Shown here: positions 17,378 to 26,312 of the stretch, piece after piece | Numbering within the stretch: the stretch's first letter is position 1 | Layout of the letters: each line of letters starts with the position of its first letter | Assembly (NCBI GenBank): GCA_022448425.1 | Contig: JAKVCY010000077.1 | Span: forward strand, 1-33,813 | Direction of reading: 5' to 3' | Origin: Thalassotalea sp. | GTDB lineage: Bacteria; Pseudomonadota; Gammaproteobacteria; Enterobacterales; Alteromonadaceae | Length of the DNA stretch: 33,813 nt | Notes under the pieces: model-generated | The model's input: only the letters and a program-made list of their open reading frames with translations | What the model was told of the DNA's origin: nothing | Database searches by the model: none | Position numbers and translations under genes: made by a program

Positions 17378-17401
17378 AATTTTCAGTAATTTCTGAAAAT
17401 T
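17378..17401. promoter_or_regulatory. Candidate operator at the start of the GbsR/MarR-type gene
   Basis: AATTTTCAG (17378-17386), six bases, then CTGAAAATT (17393-17401): a perfect 9-bp inverted repeat starting 16 bases upstream of the regulator's ATG. The first arm with its flank recurs as a 12-base direct copy TTTCAGTAATTT at 17347-17358, inside the first codons, 34 bases from the copy at 17381-17392. This looks like an autoregulatory binding region for a dimeric winged-helix regulator. Confidence 0.6.
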
Positions 17402-17585
17402 GTAAATGTTTCTTGATTTGAGTCAACATATTCTCGAAGAAAATGTGCTAAAAAGTTATTGCTGGGAATTTGTGTCGTGTTAACTCCCATTAATTGGTTG
17501 ATTAAGGGATTGGGCAGAGTAGCGATATCTTTATAGGCTTCTATAGTTACTTCAATTAGAACGTCTTAAACTCAAGGGGAAGTGG

Positions 17586-18005
17586 ATGTTTCTTACTCGG
17601 CTTGTTTACACCAGCAAAATTTCAGATGTTTTTGAAAGTAGCGATATTGAGAACATTTTAGTAACTGCGCGACGCGAAAACGAACGCAATAATATTACGG
17701 GGATGCTGTGCTTTAATCGCAAATATTTTCTGTAATGTCTTGAAGGCTCAAGAGAAGACGTTAACCAAACCTATCACCGTATTCTAAATGACCCTCGCCA
17801 TATCAATGTCATTATTCTCGATTATAAAGAAGTGGTTTGTCGTGAGTTTGAAGGATGGAGTATGGGCTATGTTCCCGAATCGAGCCTTACCGCTCCAACT
17901 AATCTTAAATACTCTGGTACTAAGGTGTTTGACCCTTACGAAATGTCGGGTGAAAGTACGTACCAAATGATGCTGGCGCTTAGGCAGTCTATCCCTGTCG
18001 CATAA
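17586..18005 (+). pseudogene. BLUF-domain blue-light sensor with stop codon at the photoactive glutamine
   Basis: From ATG 17586 (after AAGGGGAAGTGG) the frame gives a complete short BLUF protein of 139 residues except for one TAA at 17733-17735, codon 50. Recognisable blocks are MFLTRLVYTSKIS, the ITGMLCF strand, then FL-stop-CLEGSREDVNQTYHRIL, DPRHINVIILDYKEVVCREF and WSMGYV. The flavin-network residues fall at Tyr8, Asn32, Trp91 and Met93, the numbering of cyanobacterial PixD, so the stop replaces exactly Gln50, the residue essential for BLUF photochemistry. A single C-to-T change (CAA to TAA) would account for it. Everything after the stop is well conserved, so the mutation is recent or is an error. 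The C-terminus (about residues 105-139) is a short helical cap and there is no output domain. Confidence 0.9.
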
Positions 18006-18081
18006 ATAGCTGTGTAAATAGCCTCGAAAGATCAATAGACCCAAGTTACAATCAATTCATCTTAGTGACTTAGGCAGCCAT

Positions 18082-19161
18082 ATGCGCTTTATTAAATTAG
18101 TATTTTCAATTGTTTTGACGTTGTTCTTGTACGCTTGTAGTACGACATATCCTGATTTAGACAAGGATATTCGCTTAGTTGCAGAAACACGCTTGTTGGA
18201 TGAGAAAGGTGTTATGTTGACGCAAGTATCCGGTTTAGCGCGCGTTGACGATTATATTTTTGTACTGGCACAAGATAGAGATACGCTCTACTTTACCCAT
18301 GAGAAGGCATTAAGTAAGTCCTTTGAGAGTGGCGTAGCCGAGATAAGACTAATGCCACTTAAATTGAGCGCTTCAGAAGCATTGGCAAAGTTGCCACAAG
18401 CGAGCTGGGAAGCGATTACATTTGCTGCAATTCAAGGTGACAATACTAGCGCACAATTCGATGTTTATTTGTCCCATGAACATGACTTTGAAGGTGATCG
18501 TCATCAACTTTTTCAAGGGGTTCTAACTATCGATAATGAAAAACTATCGATGTCGCCGCTTTCTAGCTTTGGGACGGGTTTTGCATTTCTTGAACACAAA
18601 TCTGTGCCGTTAAAACGCACTTTTAATTACGGTTATGAAGCAATCTCATGGCAAGCAGCTGAGCAACGATTAGTCGCTTTACCAGAATTAAAGTCTCAAC
18701 CAATATACGGCGTTTCTCGAAAGGGCGACGTTACTATTTTAGCAGATGCACAGCACCCACTTCGTGCTTCAGACATGATGCCAGTAAGCGAAAGCTGCTT
18801 TCTTGTCACCTCAAACTGCTTTGCGTCTTCGGGGTTTACCGATGCGCTTTGTACTAGTGGTGAACAGCGACCAAAGCTGAGTATCGCGAGCATGCAGATT
18901 CAAGGTCAAAAAGTTGTGCTTGTTGAGGTATTTGATGTGACCCCAACACTGAGGCTCGTGGAAGCGACGTCTGAATCGATAGCACTTGCAACTGCTGAAT
19001 CTAAACCTTTACCAAACCCACAGTTCAATATGGAAGGTATTACAGCATTTCAAAATGGCTTTCTTGTGGTAAATGACAATATTCCGCGAGGGAATGCTAA
19101 AACAATGCTGCGTTATATCGAATTGCCCAACTTAGATAAAGAAACTTGTCGCTTACAGTAG
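18082..19161 (+). CDS. Lipoprotein, esterase-like/SdiA-regulated-like beta-propeller (function unknown)
   Basis: A 359-residue exported lipoprotein. The signal peptide MRFIKLVFSIVLTLFLYACS ends in a lipobox with the acylated cysteine at 19. The mature part begins with STTYPDLD and contains repeated short beta-rich motifs: VSGLARVDDYIFVLAQDRDT, QASWEAITFAA, FDVYLSHEHDFEGDRH, FNYGYEAISW and, near the end, FNMEGITAFQNGFLVVNDN. The phrases 'E(A/G)I(T/S)' recurring before descriptions of readable quantities recall the DUF3616/SdiA-regulated or phytase-like propellers. That similarity is by eye only, and I assign no enzyme activity. Four cysteines (two close pairs, SCFLVTSNC and LCTSGE...) may form disulfides. 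It follows the BLUF gene by 76 bases and ends at a bidirectional terminator. Confidence 0.7.
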   Translation: MRFIKLVFSIVLTLFLYACSTTYPDLDKDIRLVAETRLLDEKGVMLTQVSGLARVDDYIFVLAQDRDTLYFTHEKALSKSFESGVAEIRLMPLKLSASEALAKLPQASWEAITFAAIQGDNTSAQFDVYLSHEHDFEGDRHQLFQGVLTIDNEKLSMSPLSSFGTGFAFLEHKSVPLKRTFNYGYEAISWQAAEQRLVALPELKSQPIYGVSRKGDVTILADAQHPLRASDMMPVSESCFLVTSNCFASSGFTDALCTSGEQRPKLSIASMQIQGQKVVLVEVFDVTPTLRLVEATSESIALATAESKPLPNPQFNMEGITAFQNGFLVVNDNIPRGNAKTMLRYIELPNLDKETCRLQ

Positions 19162-19185
19162 TAACGAAAATAACAGGAATGAAAT

Positions 19186-19213
19186 AAAAAAGGAGCGTTT
19201 AGCTCCTTTTTTT
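19186..19213. terminator. Bidirectional terminator between lipoprotein gene and ppaC
   Basis: A-run, GGAGC, GTTTA, GCTCC, T-run: a symmetric hairpin with A and T tracts on its two sides. It serves the plus-strand lipoprotein gene ending at 19161 and the minus-strand ppaC ending at 19243. Confidence 0.92.
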
Positions 19214-19242
19214 GAATCTTAAGAAAAATCTGGCTGTTAAGC

Positions 19243-20166
19243 TTATGCCAGTGAATCTTGAAGTGGTGGAACAACTTGCTTCTTACGGCTCATGATGCCG
19301 TCAATCCACACTTTGCCATCAACAGAGGTTTTACCGTACGCTTTTTCTGTTAAGTCATCATTGTCACTTACAACTAGGACTTCAGAGCCTTCTTTCATAA
19401 TGTCTGTTAAAACAAGTAATACACTGTGGTAATCGCCTTCAGCTTTGATCGTCGCGATGTCAGCTTGTAGTGCTTCTTTCATATCGTCAACTAAACTTAG
19501 GTCGATAAGCTCTAATTGGCCAATACCTACTTTGTTGCCGTGCATGTCGAAGTCTTTGTAGTCACGCTTTACTAAGTCACGGATAGGTGTACCTGCAACA
19601 GCAGACTTAACTTCAAACATTTCCATGCCTAATGCTTTGTAGTCTTCAATACCAGCAATCTCAGCAAGTGCTTCAACACATTTGATATCTGCAGTAGTAC
19701 AAGTTGGTGACTTGAAAATTACTGTGTCAGATAAGATTGCACACATCATAGCGCCAGCGATGTCTTTTGGAATCTCAACACCGTGGAAATCGTACATCAT
19801 TTTGATAATAGTGTTTGTACAACCAACTGGACGAATCCAACACTCAAGCGGAGTAGAAGTTGTGATGTCACCTAGTTTGTGGTGGTCGATAATACCTAAA
19901 ACAGTCGTGTCATCGATATCGTCAGGACCTTGAATACGGTCTGAATGGTCAACTACGTAGATACCATCTGTATCTGCGAAGGTCATCTTTAATTCAGGTT
20001 GTTCGAAACCAAATTTATCTAAAATGAATAACGTTTCTGGTGAAAGTTCGCCTAAACGAGCTGGTTTTACGTCTTCACCCGTTTGTTTTTTTAGGTAAGA
20101 AAGCGCAATTGCTGAACAAATAGAGTCTGAATCTGGAACCTTATGTCCTACCGCGTAAGCTGGCAT
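19243..20166 (-). CDS. ppaC: Manganese-dependent inorganic pyrophosphatase
   Basis: A 307-residue family II pyrophosphatase of the DHH superfamily, hydrolysing pyrophosphate to phosphate in the cytoplasm. The metal-binding motif GHKVPDSDS starts at residue 7 (His8, Asp12, Asp14). VVDHSD (71-76) and IIDHHKLGD (92-100) hold further ligands, and the C-terminal SRKKQ (293-297) is the phosphate-binding signature of the family. SDTVIFKSPTCT is another family block. The start has a good ribosome-binding site (GGAGA). It is a single gene ending at the bidirectional terminator at 19186. Confidence 0.97.
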   Translation of the reverse strand: MPAYAVGHKVPDSDSICSAIALSYLKKQTGEDVKPARLGELSPETLFILDKFGFEQPELKMTFADTDGIYVVDHSDRIQGPDDIDDTTVLGIIDHHKLGDITTSTPLECWIRPVGCTNTIIKMMYDFHGVEIPKDIAGAMMCAILSDTVIFKSPTCTTADIKCVEALAEIAGIEDYKALGMEMFEVKSAVAGTPIRDLVKRDYKDFDMHGNKVGIGQLELIDLSLVDDMKEALQADIATIKAEGDYHSVLLVLTDIMKEGSEVLVVSDNDDLTEKAYGKTSVDGKVWIDGIMSRKKQVVPPLQDSLA

Positions 20167-20240
20167 TGAGTTATCTCCAAGCGAAAAATAGTTAAAATCG
20201 TTAATTGGAGCGTATTCTAGCAGTTTTTAGTGGATAAGAA

Positions 20241-20273
20241 AAAGCCGCTAAAATGTGTGGGATTAGCGGCTTT
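20241..20273 (-). terminator. Rho-independent terminator after the S9 peptidase gene
   Basis: AAAGCCGCTAA (20241-20251) pairs with TTAGCGGCTTT (20263-20273). Read on the minus strand, the stem is followed by TTTTCTTAT. It lies 32 bases after the S9 peptidase stop. Confidence 0.9.
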
Positions 20274-20304
20274 CATACTGGTTAATTCTATATTGAAGAA
20301 CGCT

Positions 20305-22254
20305 CTAGGTATCGAGGTGTTGTTTGATGAAATCCAACACTTTTTGATAGTGTTTAGCTCGGTCTTTATTGGAATATATGCCGTGACCAGCTGCTTCTAA
20401 TTCGAAGTATTCGTAATCATGATTATGCTTCTCAAATGCTTTAATCAATGCTTCTGCGTGTTCTATTGGGGCGCGTCGGTCTTTTGCGCCGTGAATAAGC
20501 AATACAGGAGCCTTTAACTTATCAATGTGAAAAACTGGTGAGAACGCTTTAAGTTGAGACTCATCTTCACCCAGCACTGTTTTCAAGTACTTCACACCAC
20601 TTGCTCTTCGCTGTACATCACCCTCGGTGAACATCATTGGTAGGCTATAAATACCAAACTCACCGACGCTGCACTTGAACATATCTGGTTCAATAATGGC
20701 ACTTTGCAATGCTGAATAGCCGCCAAAACTGCCACCTAAAATACATAAATTATCTTTATTAGCAGTACCTTGTGCGATTAAATGCTTAACACCATCGATA
20801 ATGTCGTATTGTACTTCTTCGCCCCAACGGCGATGACCTGCATGTTCAAAGTCAGTGCCATAGCCGCCAGAGCCACGGAAATTAACTTGAAGTACTGCGA
20901 TCCCATTATTTGCTAGCATTTGTGCGGTAGGGTCAAATGACCACCAATCGCGTACTCCGTGTGGACCGCCGTGTGGCATAACAACTAAAGGCAGGTTCTT
21001 ATCTTCTTTGTCCTGAGGTAGCGTAAGGTAACCGTGAATGGTTAAGCCATCTCTTGCGGTGAACTGAATTGGTTTGGCTTCTGCCATTTTATCTGGATCA
21101 ATCCAGCTGCGGGCAGAAATTAGGTGGTCTAGCTTGCCGCGATTCTTGTCGTAAACATAGTACTCACCCGGTGTTCTGTCGTTCCCAGCCCAGATCACAT
21201 TCACTTTACCGTCAAGTGTGCTACTGATTATACGCACTTGATAGCCCGGTAGCGCTTGCAGTAAGCCTTTTAACGATTTTGTCATTGGTGAGTTTTTATC
21301 AACAAACTCATAAGTTGGATACCCGGGCTCATATTCCACGGCGTAAAGACTTTTATCACCTTCATTTAGCCAAATATTACTTGGCGACACGGTTTTATCT
21401 TGGCTAATTAATTCATAGTTAGCAGTCGCTAGGTTAATCTTATAGAGCGCTTTGGTGCCATTGTCTTTGTTGGCGGTTGCGAAAACGTTTTCGTTTGTTT
21501 CATCAAACGCATACGGCGTAATGTTGTTAAGCTGACCGTCAAACTGATCGAGCTTACTCCAGTCACCGCTTTTAGTGTCACGGATGTATAAATCTTGCTC
21601 TATGTAATCTGTAGAAGATGCAGCAAATCGCACCTCACCTTCATTATCTGTGAGATAAGTCGCCATTCTTGCAGGGGCGCGGGTGACTTGCTTGCGCTTG
21701 CCATTGTAGACATTAACGCGAAAGACTTCGGTAAACGGTTCTTTAACGCTTGCCCATGGGTAGACACTAACCAATATATGCTTCTTGTCATGAAGTAGAG
21801 GATCTAACATGAAAGAGGTACCCATCAAGCCCTTTGTTTTCTTGATTCGAGTACCTGTGCTATCTGGAGATTTGTAGCTGATGATATTTTTAACTTTTGA
21901 ACCGTCAGCATTGACTGCTAACATTTCGCCATAATACAAAGGCTCGTCCCGAATCCCGCTGATGTACTCTTTCATCACTACGACTCGGTCTTTGTTTACC
22001 CAGTAATAGTTACCTACTTGTGCTTTGCCATCGAAGTATACGGCATGAATAACGTTAAAAGTTTCACGGTCAAAAATGGCGAGTACGTTCTTGCCACCTT
22101 TGTCGGCAATCGCACTGACATAATCTCCTTCGGGAGATACTTTAACGGCAGAAAATTCATCGCGCTTACTAAAATACTCGACAGATAGAGGGTCGGCTAA
22201 CACCGGTAGTGTTAGGAACAGGCTGAAGCAAATGCTCCACAAAAAGTGTTTCAT
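20305..22254 (-). CDS. Exported prolyl oligopeptidase-family (S9) serine peptidase
   Basis: A 649-residue secreted peptidase with an N-terminal signal peptide (MKHFLWSICFSLFLTLPVLA). A beta-propeller domain of about 370 residues follows (repeats such as AVKVSPEGDYVSAIADKGGK), then an alpha/beta-hydrolase domain. Catalytic residues are visible: Ser509 in LGGSFGGYS, Asp592 in HGAKDRRAP and His624 in AAGHGIYSNKDR. PHGGPHGVRDWWSFD and VNFRGSGGYG form the oxyanion region. This architecture fits the alanyl dipeptidyl peptidase / acylaminoacyl peptidase branch, probably releasing dipeptides or short peptides in the periplasm. The ATG at 22254 follows AAAAGGA. It is a single gene with its own terminator, and no regulator is nearby. 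Confidence 0.93.
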   Translation of the reverse strand: MKHFLWSICFSLFLTLPVLADPLSVEYFSKRDEFSAVKVSPEGDYVSAIADKGGKNVLAIFDRETFNVIHAVYFDGKAQVGNYYWVNKDRVVVMKEYISGIRDEPLYYGEMLAVNADGSKVKNIISYKSPDSTGTRIKKTKGLMGTSFMLDPLLHDKKHILVSVYPWASVKEPFTEVFRVNVYNGKRKQVTRAPARMATYLTDNEGEVRFAASSTDYIEQDLYIRDTKSGDWSKLDQFDGQLNNITPYAFDETNENVFATANKDNGTKALYKINLATANYELISQDKTVSPSNIWLNEGDKSLYAVEYEPGYPTYEFVDKNSPMTKSLKGLLQALPGYQVRIISSTLDGKVNVIWAGNDRTPGEYYVYDKNRGKLDHLISARSWIDPDKMAEAKPIQFTARDGLTIHGYLTLPQDKEDKNLPLVVMPHGGPHGVRDWWSFDPTAQMLANNGIAVLQVNFRGSGGYGTDFEHAGHRRWGEEVQYDIIDGVKHLIAQGTANKDNLCILGGSFGGYSALQSAIIEPDMFKCSVGEFGIYSLPMMFTEGDVQRRASGVKYLKTVLGEDESQLKAFSPVFHIDKLKAPVLLIHGAKDRRAPIEHAEALIKAFEKHNHDYEYFELEAAGHGIYSNKDRAKHYQKVLDFIKQHLDT

Positions 22255-22372
22255 CTTAATGTCCTTTTAAAAAGTGCACATCCGTGTCTTTTGGCGTTTT
22301 ATATGGCTATATAACTACACAGATACTTAACTAGTTATATAACTGTTCAATCGGGCGTTGAGGTCTTCGCCA

Positions 22373-22407
22373 TTAAAAAGCCAGCTTATATCGAGCTGGC
22401 TTTTTAA
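22373..22407 (-). terminator. Rho-independent terminator after fbp
   Basis: AAAAAGCCAGCT, seven-base loop, AGCTGGCTTTTT: a strong symmetric hairpin 73 bases downstream of the fbp stop on the minus strand. It could also act in the opposite direction. Confidence 0.93.
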
Positions 22408-22479
22408 TGTTAAGTCAATAGTTTGCGTTTTTCCAGTGATATAGAAAAGACAAACAATGAGTAGAATATTCGTAATAAG

Positions 22480-23448
22480 TTACTTGTAATATGTTAGGCA
22501 AGCTTTTACTTCGTTTTTAGAGCCCATTATAACTTCCACACGTTGGTGGATGTCAGTTGGCTCTATTTCCATAATGCGCTGTTCACTGGTAACGGCAAGA
22601 CCACCTGCTTGTTCAATCAAAAAGCTCATTGGATTTGCTTCGTACATCAAACGCAGTTTGAATGGTTTTTCTGGATTCTTGTTATCGGCTGGGTACATAA
22701 AGATACCGCCGCGTGTTAGTACGCGGTGAATATCACCTACCATTGCAGCGATCCAACGCATATTGAAGTACTCACCACGAGGGCCCGCGTCACCTGCCAC
22801 TAAGTCATTGATATAGTTCTGCATTGGTGCTTGCCAGAAACGCTGATTTGACATGTTAATGGCAAATTCTCGCGTATCTTGCGGTACTTGTACGTTGCGC
22901 TCTACTAGTAAGTAACCACCGTGAGTGCGGTCAAGTACATAGAAGTGTGTGCCTTTACCTGTAGTCATTACCAGCATTGTTGATGGACCATACAGCACAT
23001 AACCTGCACAAACTTGTTTGTGGCCGGCTTGCTTAAACTGATCAGGATCGTCAGCAGCTAGTTCAGGAATAGCTTCGTGAATTGAGAAGATAGTACCGAT
23101 AAGCGAGTTAATATCGATATTCGAGCTACCGTCTAGTGGGTCAAATGATACAAGGAACTTACCGTCTTCATCGCCTGGTACTGAGGTGTCTTCTTCTTCA
23201 GAAGAAATAGCCTTAACAAAGCCTGACTCTAAAACGATGTCTTTGAATAATTCGTTAGCAACGACATCTAGCTTCTTTTGCACTTCACCTTGAATGTTCT
23301 CGTCAAGTGTAGAGCCCATTAAGCCACTAAGTTGAGCTTGGCTAACACGGAATGAAATTTCTTTCGTGGCGGCAAGTATGGTTTTTATTAGAGAAATTAA
23401 ATCTAGTGGAACATCATCATTGCGAAGTGCAGGGGCTAGTCGTTGCAT
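22480..23448 (-). CDS. fbp: Fructose-1,6-bisphosphatase, class 1
   Basis: A 322-residue class 1 FBPase catalysing the irreversible step of gluconeogenesis, fructose 1,6-bisphosphate to fructose 6-phosphate. The metal-binding loop [10 protein letters not shown] spans 103-112, and the acidic segment SSEEED at 82-87 provides further ligands. Substrate-side motifs [15 protein letters not shown] and [19 protein letters not shown]-like text ([19 protein letters not shown]) are present, with [10 protein letters not shown]-like [11 protein letters not shown] before them. The length fits the family. It is monocistronic, with a conserved-looking palindrome in its upstream region at 23596. Confidence 0.97.
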   Translation of the reverse strand: MQRLAPALRNDDVPLDLISLIKTILAATKEISFRVSQAQLSGLMGSTLDENIQGEVQKKLDVVANELFKDIVLESGFVKAISSEEEDTSVPGDEDGKFLVSFDPLDGSSNIDINSLIGTIFSIHEAIPELAADDPDQFKQAGHKQVCAGYVLYGPSTMLVMTTGKGTHFYVLDRTHGGYLLVERNVQVPQDTREFAINMSNQRFWQAPMQNYINDLVAGDAGPRGEYFNMRWIAAMVGDIHRVLTRGGIFMYPADNKNPEKPFKLRLMYEANPMSFLIEQAGGLAVTSEQRIMEIEPTDIHQRVEVIMGSKNEVKACLTYYK

Positions 23449-23595
23449 TTTATTACCTGTTGCTCTTTACCTGTGGGTGGTTATAGTTAAGGCGCATTTA
23501 TCAAGTATTTGATTCATTGCCATCAAATGTATATTTTATACGGTGTCATTTTTTCACCGAGTAATGCTGGTAATTACATTTTTTTGATCAAGTTA

Positions 23596-23611
23596 GATGA
23601 AAGTTTTCATC
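23596..23611. promoter_or_regulatory. Palindromic operator candidate between fbp and the metalloprotease gene
   Basis: GATGAAA-GT-TTTCATC is a perfect 7-bp inverted repeat, embedded in a wider partial repeat (TTTTTGAT at 23581 and ATCAAAAA at 23609-23616). It lies 148 bases before the fbp start and 67 bases before the metalloprotease start, in the divergent intergenic region, so it could affect either promoter. Confidence 0.45.
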
Positions 23612-23677
23612 AAAAATTACTTGGCGATTATATCGCAAATTTGTGTCTGTTTTTAGTAAAAATAATAAGGAATTAGG

Positions 23678-26119
23678 ATGAAATTTATTCGTCTATTGGC
23701 AGCAGCGTGTTTGTCAATTTCGCTAGTTCCCGCTGTATGGGCTGATTTGGCAAGTTTTGCCAAAGATAAGCAACATCAGCAGGGATACTTTTCTTACTAC
23801 CACGATGCCAAAACTGGCAAGGTGTATTTAGAAATTGATAAGTTTGAACAGCCGTTTCTATTCCAAAGCAGTATGGCGCATGGCATTGGCTCCAACGATA
23901 TTGGTTTGGACCGCGGTCAACTAGGTGATACGCGCTTGGTTCAATTCGAGCGTGTTGGCGATAAGGTATTTTTACGCCAATTGAATACCTATTACCGTGC
24001 TAACAGTGCTAATGAGCTAGAGCGTCAAGCGATTGATGAAGCGTTTGCCAGTTCAATTATTTGGGGGTTTAAAGTTGCCGAAAGCGAAGAGGGTAAAAAC
24101 GGTGGTAAAGTTGTTGTCGATTACATGCCGTTTCTACTTTCAGATATCCACGGTGTCGGCGAAACATTAAAACAGCGCAAGCAAGGTAACTTCAAAATTG
24201 ATGCGAGCCGCAGTGGCTTGTATGAGAAGCGTACAAAAGCGTTTCCTAAAAACACAGAATTTGAAGCGACTATTACGTTCAAAGGCAGTGGTGCTGGTAG
24301 TTACTTAAAGTCAGTAACACCTGATAACAGTGCAGTGACGGTGAACTTTCATCACTCATTGATTGAATTGCCAGACAACAACTATCAAACGCGCGAATTC
24401 CATCCTTACAGTGGTTACTGGGCGATTAGTCATGCCGATTACGCAACTGCTATTGATGAGTCTCTAGTTAAGCGTGTAATTCCACGCCATCGCCTAGTGA
24501 AGAGAGACCCTGATGCTCTTGTTTCTGAAGCGGTTGAACCGATTGTTTACTATTTAGATGCAGGTGTTCCAGAACCTGTTAAAAGTGCGTTATTAGATGG
24601 CGCGCGCTGGTGGAACCAAGCCTTTGAAGCAATCGGCTACAAAGATGCCTACCAAGTAAAAATGTTACCAGCAGATGCAGACCCTATGGACGTGCGTTAC
24701 AACGTAATCCAATGGGTGCACAGAGCGACTCGCGGTTGGTCATATGGCGCATCAGTGATTGACCCACGTACAGGTGAAATTATTAAGGGCCATGTAACAT
24801 TGGGTTCGTTACGTGTTCGCCAAGATTATCTGATTGCATTGGGGTTAACGTCGCCATTTGCTGATGGCAATACTGATACAACAAAACAACAAGAAATGGC
24901 ATTAGCACGCATTCGTCAGTTATCAGCTCACGAAGTTGGTCATACGCTAGGTATTGCTCATAACTTTTCGGCAAGTGTTAACAATCGCGCGTCGGTAATG
25001 GATTATCCGCATCCGCTAGTGACGCTAGATGAAAACGGTAATATTGATTTATCTGAAGCTTACGATACGGGTATTGGCGCATGGGACAAATTTGTTGTTG
25101 CCTATGGCTACAGTGATATCGCACCTGAACTTGAGGCAGACAAGTTAGCGAGTTTGGTATCGCAAGCGCAAGCTGATGGCTTGCAGTATATGTCGGATCC
25201 GGACGCACGACCAGCTTCGGGTGGTCATCTAACAGGTCACCTTTGGGATAACGGTGAAAACGCTGCCGATGAATTATTGCGTGTACTAAAAGTACGTGAG
25301 AAGGCGCTAAGCGATTTTGGTATCAATACCATACCAGAAGGCACGCCACTGTCTGAAATTGAACAGGCACTTGTGCCAATTTTCAACTTCCATCGTTACC
25401 AAGTTGAAGCGGCTGCCAAACTTGTTGCTGGCGTAGACTATAGCTATGAGTTGAAGACACAAGAAACTGCTTCTGGCGTTTCGGCGGTAGAAGGCGATAT
25501 GCAATTTAAAGCCATTGAAGCACTAATAAGTACGCTGTCGCCAGAGGTGCTAACGCTTAGTGATGAACTAATTGGCTTAATTCCGCCGAAAGCTTATGGC
25601 TACTATCGTGATCGCGAGAGCTTTAAGGCGAATACGGGCTTAACTTTCGATCCAGTAAGTGCGGCTGAAGCAGCAGCTAAACATACAGTTTCACTATTGA
25701 TTAACCAACAACGTTTAGCGCGTCTTGCCCAACAGTCTGTGATGGGGAAGGACATTCCTTCAGTAGAAAAGCTGTTCGATATGTTGCTAGACGGCACGGT
25801 ACAAGCGCCAAGCCAGAAGGGCCTTGCATTGTTGGTGCAGCAACGTGTAAACCAGCAAGTTGTTGAACACTTACTTGCACTGTGGCATTCAGCGACACTT
25901 GTTACTGAAGTACGTGCTGACTTGTATGTGACGTTAAAAGACTTAGAAGAGTGGTTATCTGAAAATGAAAAATCACGTAAGCATCAAGGCATGCGAGCAC
26001 AGTTTATGCTGCTAGGTGAGCAAATAGAGTTTAGCTTAGAGCAAGGTAAATTAGTGACGCCAGCATCTAGCATTAAATTGCCACCAGGTTCACCTATTGG
26101 TGACGGCCACTATCACTAG
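23678..26119 (+). CDS. Secreted zinc-dependent metalloprotease (DUF5117/DUF5118 type)
   Basis: An 813-residue exported metalloprotease. The signal peptide MKFIRLLAAACLSISLVPAV ends at about 22 (AVWA). The zinc site HEVGHTLGIAHN is at 418-429 (His418, Glu419, His422, His428), matching the extended HExxHxxxxxH metzincin-like motif. The N-terminal half resembles the family: GYFSYYHDAKTGKVYLEID, LFQSSMAHGIGSNDIGLDRG, and then YWAISHADYATAIDESLVKR. RHRLVKRDPDA and YLDAGVPEPVKSALLDGA follow, then the metal-linked NVIQWVHRATRGWSYG. Past the zinc site is the WDKFVVAYGYSD segment. It is a large periplasmic or secreted peptidase; the substrate is unknown. RBS AAGGA precedes the ATG. It is a single gene with a hairpin beyond its end. 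Confidence 0.93.
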   Translation: MKFIRLLAAACLSISLVPAVWADLASFAKDKQHQQGYFSYYHDAKTGKVYLEIDKFEQPFLFQSSMAHGIGSNDIGLDRGQLGDTRLVQFERVGDKVFLRQLNTYYRANSANELERQAIDEAFASSIIWGFKVAESEEGKNGGKVVVDYMPFLLSDIHGVGETLKQRKQGNFKIDASRSGLYEKRTKAFPKNTEFEATITFKGSGAGSYLKSVTPDNSAVTVNFHHSLIELPDNNYQTREFHPYSGYWAISHADYATAIDESLVKRVIPRHRLVKRDPDALVSEAVEPIVYYLDAGVPEPVKSALLDGARWWNQAFEAIGYKDAYQVKMLPADADPMDVRYNVIQWVHRATRGWSYGASVIDPRTGEIIKGHVTLGSLRVRQDYLIALGLTSPFADGNTDTTKQQEMALARIRQLSAHEVGHTLGIAHNFSASVNNRASVMDYPHPLVTLDENGNIDLSEAYDTGIGAWDKFVVAYGYSDIAPELEADKLASLVSQAQADGLQYMSDPDARPASGGHLTGHLWDNGENAADELLRVLKVREKALSDFGINTIPEGTPLSEIEQALVPIFNFHRYQVEAAAKLVAGVDYSYELKTQETASGVSAVEGDMQFKAIEALISTLSPEVLTLSDELIGLIPPKAYGYYRDRESFKANTGLTFDPVSAAEAAAKHTVSLLINQQRLARLAQQSVMGKDIPSVEKLFDMLLDGTVQAPSQKGLALLVQQRVNQQVVEHLLALWHSATLVTEVRADLYVTLKDLEEWLSENEKSRKHQGMRAQFMLLGEQIEFSLEQGKLVTPASSIKLPPGSPIGDGHYH

Positions 26120-26170
26120 TCCCTAACACCAAGCCAAATATTCATATTGCATAAATAATTTGGCTTAACT

Positions 26171-26220
26171 AAAAGCGCCTCGCTGACCGAGCTTTCTGCT
26201 GGTCATGCGAGGCCGCTTTT
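26171..26220. terminator. Long hairpin, probable terminator after the metalloprotease gene
   Basis: AAAAGCG-CTCGC-GACC pairs with GGTC-GCGAGG-GCTTTT with small mismatches. The stem ends in TTTT on the plus strand and AAAA on the other side, so it may serve both the plus-strand protease gene (ends 26119) and the minus-strand broken gene (ends 26313). Confidence 0.75.
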
Positions 26221-26312
26221 GTATTGCAAGAAATCTTATTTCACAAGTGCTTATATACCTATTATTTACACCTACAGTTAATTCCCCATGTGAACCATTT
26301 ACACCAATTTAA

